Shown here one piece after another: positions 28,851 through 41,200 of a DNA stretch of 64,000 nucleotides (within the stretch, counting starts at the first letter, position 1; each line of letters starts with the position of its first letter). A model generated the notes under the pieces. The model made no database searches. It worked only from the letters and a program-made list of their open reading frames with translations, and was not told the DNA's origin. Origin of the DNA: Penium margaritaceum (Eukaryota > Streptophyta > Zygnematophyceae > Desmidiales > Peniaceae). The DNA is taken from positions 1 to 64,000 of the forward strand of contig SZWC01003855.1 of assembly GCA_023375785.1 (NCBI GenBank), read 5' to 3'. The translations under genes were made by a program, and so were the position numbers.

Positions 28851-29689
28851 CACTCTGTGACCAGTTAGCACCACTCCTCAACCAGTCCGGACTACTCCGC
28901 GACCCGTTCGCACCACTCCGCAACCACTTCCCACCACTCTCCAACCAGTTCAGACAAACCCGCAACCAATTCGCACCATTCCCCAACCAGTTCACAACAC
29001 TCCGCAACACGTTCCCACCACTCCGCAACCAGTTCGCGCCACTCCTCAACCAGTTCGCACCACTCTGCAACCTGTTGGAACCACTACGCAACCAGTTGGC
29101 ATCACTCCGCAACCAGTTCGCACCACTCTGCGACCAGTTTGCAATATGTCACAACCAGTTTGCACCACTCCGCAACCAGTTCGCACAACTCCGCAACCCG
29201 TTCGCACCATTCCACAACCAGTTTGCACCACTCAGCAACCAGTTCGTACCACTCCGCAACCACTTCGCACCACTCCGCAACCACTTCGCACCACTCCGCA
29301 ACCACTTCGCACCACTCCGCAACAAGTTCCCACCATTCCGCAACCAGTTGCACCACTCAGCAACCAGTTCGTACCAGTCCGCAACCACTTCTCACCACTC
29401 CGCAACCACTTCGCACCACTACGCAACGAGTTCGCACCACTCCGCAACCAGTTCAACTACTCCGCAACCCGTTGCCACCACTCCACAACCAGTTGGCACA
29501 ACTCCGCAACTAGTTAGCACCACTCCGTAACCAGTTGGCACCACTCTGCAACCAGTGCGCACCACTCCGCAACCAGTTTGCACCACTCCGCAACCAGTTC
29601 GCACCACTCCGCACCCAGTGCGCACCACTCCGCAACCAGTTTGCACCACTCTGCAACCAGTTCGCACCACTCTGCAACCAGTTCGCACC

Positions 29690-31190
29690 ACTCCGCAACC
29701 AGTTCGCACCACTCGGCAACCAGTTCGCACCACTCCGCAACCACTTCGCACCACTCCGCAGCCACTTCCCACCACCTCGCAATAAGTTCGCACCACTCCA
29801 CAACCAGTTCGCACCACTCTGCAATCACTTCGCACCACTTCGCAACCAGTTCGCACCACTCCGCAACCAGTCCGCACCACTCCGCAACCAGTTCGCACCA
29901 CTCGGCAACCAGTTCGCACCACTCCGCAACCACTTCGCACCACTCCGCAGCCACTTCCCACCACCTCGCAATAAGTTCGCACCACTCCACAACCAGTTCG
30001 CACCACTCTGCAATCACTTCGCACCACTTCGCAACCAGTTCGCACCACTCCGCAACCAGTCCGCACCACTCCGCAACCAGTTCGCACCACTCGGCAACCA
30101 GTTCGCACCACTCCGCAACCACTTCGCACCACTCCGCAGCCACTTCCCACCACCTCGCAATAAGTTCGCACCACTCCACAACCAGTTCGCACCACTCTGC
30201 AATCACTTCGCACCACTTCGCAACCAGTTCGCACCACTCCGCAACCAGTCCGCACCACTCCGCAACCAGTTCGCACCACTCGGCAACCAGTTCGCACCAC
30301 TCCGCAACCACTTCGCACCACTCCGCAGCCACTTCCCACCACCTCGCAATAAGTTCGCACCACTCCACAACCAGTTCGCACCACTCTGCAATCACTTCGC
30401 ACCACTTCGCAACCAGTTCGCACCACTCCGCAACCAGTCCGCACCACTCCGCAACCAGTTCGCACCACTCGGCAACCAGTTCGCACCACTCCGCAACCAC
30501 TTCGCACCACTCCGCAGCCACTTCCCACCACCTCGCAATAAGTTCGCACCACTCCACAACCAGTTCGCACCACTCTGCAATCACTTCGCACCACTTCGCA
30601 ACCAGTTCGCACCACTCCGCAACCAGTCCGCACCACTCCGCAACCAGTTCGCACCACTCGGCAACCAGTTCGCACCACTCCGCAACCACTTCGCACCACT
30701 CCGCAGCCACTTCCCACCACCTCGCAATAAGTTCGCACCACTCCACAACCAGTTCGCACCACTCTGCAATCACTTCGCACCACTTCGCAACCAGTTCGCA
30801 CCACTCCGCAACCAGTCCGCACCACTCCGCAACCAGTTCGCACCACTCGGCAACCAGTTCGCACCACTCCGCAACCACTTCGCACCACTCCGCAGCCACT
30901 TCCCACCACCTCGCAATAAGTTCGCACCACTCCACAACCAGTTCGCACCACTCTGCAATCACTTCGCACCACTTCGCAACCAGTTCGCACCACTCCGCAA
31001 CCAGTCCGCACCACTCCGCAACCAGTTCGCACCACTCGGCAACCAGTTCGCACCACTCCGCAACCACTTCGCACCACTCCGCAGCCACTTCCCACCACCT
31101 CGCAATAAGTTCGCACCACTCCACAACCAGTTCGCACCACTCTGCAATCACTTCGCACCACTTCGCAACCAGTTCGCACCACTCCGCAAC
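29690..31190. repeat. 189-bp higher-order repeat (8 copies)
   Basis: Nine-monomer unit with the anchor CCTCGCAATAAG at 29775 and every 189 bp to 31098. It has the same period as the blocks at 6.5 and 17.6 kb but a different set of monomers. Confidence 0.95.
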
Positions 31191-31619
31191 CAGTTCGCAC
31201 CACTCCGCAACCAGTTCACACCACTCCACAACCAGTTCGCACCACTCCGCAACCAGTTTGCACGACTCCACAACCAGTTGGCCGCAACCAGTTCATACCA
31301 CTCCGCAACCAGTTTTAACGACTCCACAACCAGTTCGCACCACTCCTTAACCAGTTCGCACAACTCCGCAACCAGTTCCCACCTCTCTGCAACCATTTTG
31401 CACCACTGTGCAACCGGTTTGCAACACTCCGCAACCGGTACGCACCACTCCGTAACCAGTTCGCACCACTCGGCAACCAGTTCGCACCACTCCGCAACCG
31501 GTTCACACCCCTCAGCAACCAGTTTGCACCACTCCGCAACCAGTTCGCACCACTCCGCAACCAGTTCGCACCACTCCGCAACCAGTTCGCACCACTCCGC
31601 AACCACTTCCCACCACTCC

Positions 31620-32525
31620 GCAACCAGTTCGCAGCACTCTGCAACCAGTTCGCACTACTGCGCAACCAGTTCGCACCACTCCGTAACTAGTTGGCACCAC
31701 TCCGCAACCAGTTCGCAGCACTCTGCAACCAGTTCGCACTACTGCGCAACCAGTTCGCACCACTCCGTAACTAGTTGGCACCACTCCGCAACCAGTTCGC
31801 AGCACTCTGCAACCAGTTCGCACTACTGCGCAACCAGTTCGCACCACTCCGTAACTAGTTGGCACCACTCCGCAACCAGTTCGCAGCACTCTGCAACCAG
31901 TTCGCACTACTGCGCAACCAGTTCGCACCACTCCGTAACTAGTTGGCACCACTCCGCAACCAGTTCGCAGCACTCTGCAACCAGTTCGCACTACTGCGCA
32001 ACCAGTTCGCACCACTCCGTAACTAGTTGGCACCACTCCGCAACCAGTTCGCAGCACTCTGCAACCAGTTCGCACTACTGCGCAACCAGTTCGCACCACT
32101 CCGTAACTAGTTGGCACCACTCCGCAACCAGTTCGCAGCACTCTGCAACCAGTTCGCACTACTGCGCAACCAGTTCGCACCACTCCGTAACTAGTTGGCA
32201 CCACTCCGCAACCAGTTCGCAGCACTCTGCAACCAGTTCGCACTACTGCGCAACCAGTTCGCACCACTCCGTAACTAGTTGGCACCACTCCGCAACCAGT
32301 TCGCAGCACTCTGCAACCAGTTCGCACTACTGCGCAACCAGTTCGCACCACTCCGTAACTAGTTGGCACCACTCCGCAACCAGTTCGCAGCACTCTGCAA
32401 CCAGTTCGCACTACTGCGCAACCAGTTCGCACCACTCCGTAACTAGTTGGCACCACTCCGCAACCAGTTCGCAGCACTCTGCAACCAGTTCGCACTACTG
32501 CGCAACCAGTTCGCACCACTCCGCA
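31620..32525. repeat. 84-bp higher-order repeat (10-11 copies)
   Basis: Four-monomer unit with the anchor CCGTAACTAG at 31681 and every 84 bp to 32437. A partial eleventh unit follows. Confidence 0.95.
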
Positions 32526-33011
32526 TCCAGTTTGCACCACTCCGCAACCGGTTCACACCACTCCGCAACCAGTTCGCACCAATCCGCACCCAGTTCGCAC
32601 CACTCCGCAACCAGTTCGCACCACTCCGCACCCAGTTGGAACCACTCCGCAACCAGTTTGTACCACTCCACAACCAGTTTGCACCTCTCTTCAACCAGTT
32701 CGCACAACTCCGCAACCAGTTCCCACCTCTCTGCAACCATTTTGCACCACTCTGCAGCCGGATCGCAACACTCCGCAACAAGTACGCACCACTCCGCAAC
32801 CAGTTCGCACCACTGGGCAACCAGTTCGCACCACTCTGCAACCAGTTCGCACCAGTCGGCAACCAGTTCGCACCACTGGGCAACCAGTTCGCACCACTCC
32901 ACAACCAGTTTGCACCAATCTGCAACCAGTTCGCACCACTCTGCAACCAGTTCGCACCACTCCGCAACCAGTTTGCACCACTCCGCAACCAGTTCGCACC
33001 AGTCGGCAACC

Positions 33012-34170
33012 AGTTCGCACCACTCGGCAACCAGTTCGCACCACTCGGCAACCAGTTCGCACCACTCGGCAACCAGTTCGCACCACTCGGCAACCAGTTC
33101 GCACCACTCGGCAACCAGTTCGCACCACTCGGCAACCAGTTCGCACCACTCGGCAACCAGTTCGCACCACTCGGCAACCAGTTCGCACCACTCGGCAACC
33201 AGTTCGCACCACTCGGCAACCAGTTCGCACCACTCGGCAACCAGTTCGCACCACTCGGCAACCAGTTCGCACCACTCGGCAACCAGTTCGCACCACTCGG
33301 CAACCAGTTCGCACCACTCGGCAACCAGTTCGCACCACTCGGCAACCAGTTCGCACCACTCGGCAACCAGTTCGCACCACTCGGCAACCAGTTCGCACCA
33401 CTCGGCAACCAGTTCGCACCACTCGGCAACCAGTTCGCACCACTCGGCAACCAGTTCGCACCACTCGGCAACCAGTTCGCACCACTCGGCAACCAGTTCG
33501 CACCACTCGGCAACCAGTTCGCACCACTCGGCAACCAGTTCGCACCACTCGGCAACCAGTTCGCACCACTCGGCAACCAGTTCGCACCACTCGGCAACCA
33601 GTTCGCACCACTCGGCAACCAGTTCGCACCACTCGGCAACCAGTTCGCACCACTCGGCAACCAGTTCGCACCACTCGGCAACCAGTTCGCACCACTCGGC
33701 AACCAGTTCGCACCACTCGGCAACCAGTTCGCACCACTCGGCAACCAGTTCGCACCACTCGGCAACCAGTTCGCACCACTCGGCAACCAGTTCGCACCAC
33801 TCGGCAACCAGTTCGCACCACTCGGCAACCAGTTCGCACCACTCGGCAACCAGTTCGCACCACTCGGCAACCAGTTCGCACCACTCGGCAACCAGTTCGC
33901 ACCACTCGGCAACCAGTTCGCACCACTCGGCAACCAGTTCGCACCACTCGGCAACCAGTTCGCACCACTCGGCAACCAGTTCGCACCACTCGGCAACCAG
34001 TTCGCACCACTCGGCAACCAGTTCGCACCACTCGGCAACCAGTTCGCACCACTCGGCAACCAGTTCGCACCACTCGGCAACCAGTTCGCACCACTCGGCA
34101 ACCAGTTCGCACCACTCGGCAACCAGTTCGCACCACTCGGCAACCAGTTCGCACCACTCGGCAACCAGTT
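33012..34170. repeat. Homogenised 21-bp run, CGGCAA variant (55 copies)
   Basis: CGGCAA monomers every 21 bp from 33025 to 34159 (55 copies). Duplication A copy 2 begins immediately after the run. Confidence 0.95.
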
Positions 34171-34967
34171 CGCACCACTCCGCAACCAGTTTACACCACT
34201 CCGCAACCAGTTCGCACCACTCCGCAACCAGTTCGCACCACTCCGCAACCAGTTCGCTCCACTCCACAACCAGTTCGCACCACTCCGCAACCACTTCCCA
34301 CCACTCCGCAACCAGTTCACAGCACTCTGCATCCATTTCGCACCACTCCGCAGCCAGTTCGCACCACTCCGCAACCAGTTCGCACCACTTTGCAACCAGT
34401 TTGCACCACTCTGAAAACAGTTTGCACCACTCTGCAACCAGTTTGGTCCACTGAGCAACATGTTCGCACCATTCCGTAACCAGTTCGCACCAATCCGCAA
34501 CCCGTTCGCACCACTTCGCAACCAGTTTGCACCACTCCGCAACCAGTTTGCACAGCTCCCCAACCAGTGCGCACCTCTCCGCAACTAGTTTGCACAACTC
34601 CCCAATTTGTTCGCAACACTCCCAACCAGTTCGGACCACTCCACAACGAGTTCGCACCACTCCGCAACCAGTTCCCACCACTCCGCAGCCAGTTCGCATC
34701 ACCCCACAACCAGTTTGCACCACTCTGCAACCTGTTCGCACCACTCCGCACCCAGTTCGCACAACTCCGCAACCAATTCGCACCACTCCGCAACCAGTTC
34801 GCACAACTCTGCAACCAATTCGCACCACTCTGCAACCAGTTCGCACCACTCTGCAACCAGCTCGCAGCACTCCGCAACCAGTTCGCACAACTCCGCAACC
34901 AGTTCGCACAGCTCCGCAACCAGTTCGCACCAGTCCGCAACCAGTTTGCACCACTCCGCAACCAGTT

Positions 34968-35031
34968 NNNNNNNNNNNNNNNNNNNNNNNNNNNNNNNNN
35001 NNNNNNNNNNNNNNNNNNNNNNNNNNNNNNN
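34968..35031. other. Assembly gap (64 N)
   Basis: Sixty-four undetermined bases inside the array. In-register satellite would need a gap of 15 plus a multiple of 21 bases; 64 leaves remainder 1. The stated length is therefore probably an estimate, or the gap hides a length change. Confidence 0.99.
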
Positions 35032-37519
35032 CCAGTTCGCACCACTCCGCAACCAGCTCGCACCACTCCACAACCAGTTTGCACCACTCCGCAACCAGGT
35101 TGCACTACTCTGCAACCAGTTTGCACCACTCCGCAACCAGTTTGCACCACTCCGCAACCAGTTCACACCACTCCACAACCAGTTCGCACCACTACAAAAC
35201 CAGTTTGCACCACTATGCAACCAGTCCTCACCAATCCGCAACCAGTTTGCACAACTCTGCAACCAGTTCGCACCACTCCGTAACCAGTTTGCACCACTCT
35301 AAAACCATTTCGCACCACTCCGCAACCGGTTTGCACCATTCCGCAACCAGTTTGCACCACTCCGCAACCAGTTCCCACCACTCCGGAACCGGTTCCCACC
35401 AGTCGGCAACCAATTCGCACCACTTCGTAACCAGCTCGCACCACTCCGCTACATGTTCGCACCACTCCGCAACCAGTTTCCACCACTCCCTAACCAGCTC
35501 GCACCACTCCACAACATGTTCGCACCACTCCGTAACCAGTTTGCAACACTCCCAACCAGTTCGCACCGCTCCGCAACCAGTTCGCACCACTCCGCAACCA
35601 GTTTGCACCACTCCGCAACGTGTTTGCACCACTCCAAACCCAGTTCGCACCTCTCCGCAACCAGTTCGCACCTCTATGCAACCAGTTTGCACCACTCTGC
35701 AACCAGTTCGCACCACTCTGCAGCCAGTTCACACCACTCCGTAACCAGTTCGCACCACTCCGCAACCAGTTCGCGACACTCCCAACCAGTTCGCACCGCT
35801 CCGCAACCAGTTCGCACCACTCCGCAACCAGTTTGCACCACTCCGCAACGTGTTTGCACCACTCCAAACCCAGTTCGCACCTCTCCGCAACCAGTTCGCA
35901 CCACTCTGCAGCCAGTTCACACCAATCCGTAACCAGTACGCACCACTCCACAACCAGTTTGCAGCACTCCACAACCAGTTCGCCCCACTCTGCAACCAGC
36001 TTGCACCACTCCGCAAGCAGTTCTCACCACTCCACAACCAGTTCGCCCCACTCCGCAACCAACTCGCACCACTCCGCATGCAGTTCGCACTACTCAGCAT
36101 CCAGTTTGCACAACTCCACAACCAGTTCCCACCACTCCGCAGCCAGTTCGCACCACTCTGCAACAAGCTTGCACCACTTTGCAACCAGTTTGCACCACTC
36201 CCCAACCAGTTCGCACCACTTCGCAACCAGTTCGCACCACTCCGCAACCAGTTCGCATCACTCCGCAACCAATTCACACCACTCCTTCACCAGTTCACAC
36301 CACTCTGCAACACGTTCGCACCACTCCCTAACCGGTTTGCATCACTCCGCAACCAGTTCGCGACACTCCCAACCAGTTCGCACCACTCTGCAACCTGATC
36401 GCACCACTCGGCAACCAGTTTGCATCACTCCACAACCAGTTCGCACCACTCCGCAACCAGATCGCACCACTCTGCAACCAGTTTGTACCACTCCCCAAGT
36501 AGTTCGCACCACTTGGCAACCAGTTTGCACCACTCTGCAACCAGTTCGCACCACTCCGCAACCAGTTTGCACCACTCCTAAACGAGTTTGCACCACCCCG
36601 CAACCAGTTTGCACCACTCCGCAACCCGTTTGCACCACTCCGCAACCTGTTCGCACCACTCGGAAACCAGTTTGCTCTACTCCGCAACCAGTTCGCACCA
36701 CTCCGTAACCTGTTCGCACCACTGCGCGACCAGTTTGCACCACTCCGCAACTAGTTCTCACCACTCCGCAACCAGATCCCACCACTCCGCAACCCTTTCG
36801 CACCCCTCAGCAACCAGTTCGCACCACTCCACAACCAGTTTGCACCACAGCGCAACCAATTTGCACTACTCTGCAACCAGTTTGTACCACTCCGCAACCA
36901 GTCCGCACCACTCCGCAACCAGTTCGCACCAGTCAGCAACCAGTTTGAACCACTCCGCATCCAGTTTGCACCAATCAGCAGCCATTTTGCACCTCTCCAC
37001 AACCAGTTGGCACCACTCCGCAACCAGTTGGCACCACTCCGTAACCAGTTGGCACCACTTAACAACCTGTTCGCACCAATCCGCAACCGATCCGCACCAC
37101 TCCACAACCTGTTCGCGCCACTCCGCAACCAGTTCGCACCACTCTGCAACCAGATCGCACCACTCCGCAAACAGTTCGCACCAGTCCGCAACCAGTTCGC
37201 ACCACTCCACAACCACTTCGCATCAAACGTTACCAGTTCCCACCACTCCGCAACTAGTTGGCACCACTCCGCAACCAGTTCCCACCACTCCGCAACCCGT
37301 TCACATCACTTCGCAACCCGTTCGCACCACTCCGCAACCAGTTCCCACCACTCCGCAACCAGTTCAGAGCACTGTGCATCAAGTTCGCACCACTCCGCAT
37401 CCAGTTCGCACCACTCCGCAACCAGTTCGCATCACTCCGCAACCAGTTCGCACCACTCGGCAACCAGTTTGCACTACTCTGCGCCCAGTTTGCACCACTC
37501 CGCAACCAGTTTGCACCAC

Positions 37520-38235
37520 TCTGCAACCAGTTCGCACCACTCTGCAACCAGTTTGCACCACTCCGCAACCAGTCCGCACCACTCTGCAACCAGTTCGCAC
37601 CACTCTGCAACCAGTTTGCACCACTCCGCAACCAGTCCGCACCACTCTGCAACCAGTTCGCACCACTCTGCAACCAGTTTGCACCACTCCGCAACCAGTC
37701 CGCACCACTCTGCAACCAGTTCGCACCACTCTGCAACCAGTTTGCACCACTCCGCAACCAGTCCGCACCACTCTGCAACCAGTTCGCACCACTCTGCAAC
37801 CAGTTTGCACCACTCCGCAACCAGTCCGCACCACTCTGCAACCAGTTCGCACCACTCTGCAACCAGTTTGCACCACTCCGCAACCAGTCCGCACCACTCT
37901 GCAACCAGTTCGCACCACTCTGCAACCAGTTTGCACCACTCCGCAACCAGTCCGCACCACTCTGCAACCAGTTCGCACCACTCTGCAACCAGTTTGCACC
38001 ACTCCGCAACCAGTCCGCACCACTCTGCAACCAGTTCGCACCACTCTGCAACCAGTTTGCACCACTCCGCAACCAGTCCGCACCACTCTGCAACCAGTTC
38101 GCACCACTCTGCAACCAGTTTGCACCACTCCGCAACCAGTCCGCACCACTCTGCAACCAGTTCGCACCACTCTGCAACCAGTTTGCACCACTCCGCAACC
38201 AGTCCGCACCACTCTGCAACCAGTTCGCACCACTC
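37520..38235. repeat. 63-bp higher-order repeat (11 copies)
   Basis: Three-monomer unit with AGTCCGCACCACTCTG at 37571 and every 63 bp for 11 copies. It is absent from the equivalent place in duplication copy 1 near 3.7-4.6 kb. Confidence 0.94.
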
Positions 38236-41200
38236 CGCAACCAGTTTGCACCACTCCGGAACGAGTTTGCACCACTCCAAAACCAGTTTGCACCACTCCG
38301 CAACCAGTCCGCACCACTCTGCAACCAGTTCGCACCAATTCGTAACCAGTAGGCACCACTCCACAACCAGTTTGCAGCACTCCACAACCAAACCGCACCA
38401 CTCCGCAACCAGTTTGCACCACTCCGCAACCAGTTCTCACCACTCCACAACCAGATTGCCCCACTCCGAAAGCAATTCGCACCAGTCCGCAACCAGTTCG
38501 CACCACTCAGCAACCAGTTTGCATAAATCCACAACCAGTTCGCACCAATCCCCAGCCAGTTCGCACCACTCCGCAACCAGTTCGCACCACTTCGCAACCA
38601 ATTCCCACCACTCCGCAACCAGATCGCACCACTCCGCAACCAATTCGCACCACTTCATAACCAGTTCGCACCACTCGGCAACAAGTTCGCACCACTCCGC
38701 AACCGGCTTGCATCACTCCGCAACCAGTTCGCGACACTTCCAACCTGTTTGGACCACTCTGCAACCTGATCGCACCACTCTGCAACCAGGTTGCACCACT
38801 CCGCAACCAGTTCTTATCACTCTGCAACCAGTTCGCATCACTCCGCAACCAGTTCGCACCACTCTACAACCAGTTTGTACCACTCCCCAAGTAGTTCGCA
38901 CCAATCCGCAACCAGTTCGTACAATTCCGCAACCAGTTTGCACCACTCCCCAACCAGTTTGCACCACTTCAAAAGGAGTTCGCACCACCCCGCAACCAGT
39001 TTGCACCATTCCGCAACCAGTTCGCACGACTCCGCAACCTGTTCGCACCACTCGGAAACCAGTTTGCTCTACTCCGCAACCAGTTCGTACCACTCCACAA
39101 CCTGTTCGCACCACAACGCAACTAGTTCCCACCACTCGGCAACCAGCTTACACCACTCCGCAAGCAGTTCGCTCCACTCAACAACCAGTTCGCACCACTC
39201 CGCAACCACTTCGCACCACTCCGCAACCAGTTCACAGCACTCTGCATGCAGTTGGCACCACTTCCGCAGCCAGTCCGCACCACTCCGCAACCAGTTCACA
39301 TGACTTTGCAACCAGTTTGCACCACTCTGAAAACAGTTTGCACCACTCTGCAACCAGTTTGCTCCACTGAGCAACCAGTTCGCACCACTCTGTAACCAGT
39401 TCGCACCAACCCGCAACCAGTTCGCACCACTTCGCAACCAGTTAGCACCACTCCGCAACCAGTTTGCACCACTCCGCAACCAGTGCGCACCACTCCGCAA
39501 CTAGTTTGCACCACTCCACAACCTGTTCGCACCACTCCGCAACCAGTTCGGACAACTCCACAACCAATTTACACCAGTCCGCAACCAGTTGGCACCACTC
39601 CGCAGCCAGTTCGCACCACCCCGCAACAAGTTCGCACCATTCTGCAACCAGTTCGCACCACTCCGCAACCAGTTCGCACAACTCTGAAACCAATTCGCAC
39701 CACTCTGCAACCAGTTAGCACCACTCTGCAACCAGTTCGCACCACTCTGCAAGCAGTTTGCACCACTCTGCTACCAGCTCGCACCACTCTGCAACCAGTT
39801 CGCACAACTCCGCAACCAAATCGCACAACTCGACAACCAGTTCCCACCACTCCGCAACCAGTTCCCACCACTCCGCAACCTGTTCGCACCGCTCCACAAC
39901 CAGTTCGCAGCACTCTGCAGCCAGTTCGCACTACTCCTCAACCAGCTCCCACCGATCCACAACCAGTTTGCACCACTCCGCAACCAGTTCGCACCACTCC
40001 GCAACCAGTTTGCACCACTCCTCAACCAGTTCGTACCACTCCGCAACCAGTTCGCACCACTCCGCCACCAGTTCGCACCACTCCGCAACCAGTTCCCACC
40101 ACTCCGCAACCTGTTCGCACCACTCCGCAACCAGTTCCCACCACTCCGCAACCTGTTCGCACCACTCCGCAACCAGTTCGCACCACTCCGGAACCAGTTC
40201 GCACCACTCCGCCACCAGTTCGCACCACTCCGCAACCAGTTCGCACCACTCCGCAACCAGTTCGCACCACTCCGCAACCAGTTCGAACCACTCCACAACA
40301 AGTTTGCTTCACTCCGAAACCAGTTCGCACCACTCCGCAACCAGTTTGCACCACTCCGCAACCAGTTGGCATGAGGCTGCAACCAGTTTGCTCCATTCCG
40401 CAACCAGTTTGCACAACTCCGGAACAAGTTCGCAACACTCCCAACCAGTTCGCACCACTCCGCAACCAGTTCGCACCACTCCGCAACCAGTTTGCACCAC
40501 TCCGCAACCAGTTTGCACCACTCCAAAACCTGTTCGCACCACTCCAAAACCTGTTCGCACCACTCCTCAACCAGTTCGCATTACTCTGCAACTAGTTCGC
40601 ACCAATCCGTAACCAGTATGCACCACTCCGCAACCAGTTCACACCACTCCCTAACCAGTTCACACCACTCCGCAACGAGTTTGCAATACTCCAAAACCAG
40701 TTTGCACCACTCCCCAACCAGTTCGCACCACTCCGAAACCCATTTGTACCACTCCGCAACCCTTTTGTACCACTCAGCAACCAGTTCGCACCACTCCGCA
40801 ACCAGTTTGCACGACGCCGCAACCAGTTTGCACTACTCTGCAACCAGTTCGCACCACTCTCCAACCTGTTCGCACCACTCCGCAACCAGTTTGCACCACT
40901 CCGCAACCAGTTTGCACTACTCCAGAACCAGTCCACACCACTCCGCAACCAGTTCGCACCACTCTCCAACCTGTTCGCACCACTCCGCAACCAGTTTGCA
41001 CCACTCCGCAACCAGTTTGCACTACTCCAGAACCAGTCCACACCACTCCGCAACCAGTTCGCACCATTCCGCAACCAGTTCGCACCACTCCGCAACCAGT
41101 TCGCACCACTCCGTAACCAGTTTGTACAACTCCAAAACAAGTTCGCACCACTCCGCAACCAGTTTGCACCACTCTGCAACCAGTTCACAACTATCCCAAC

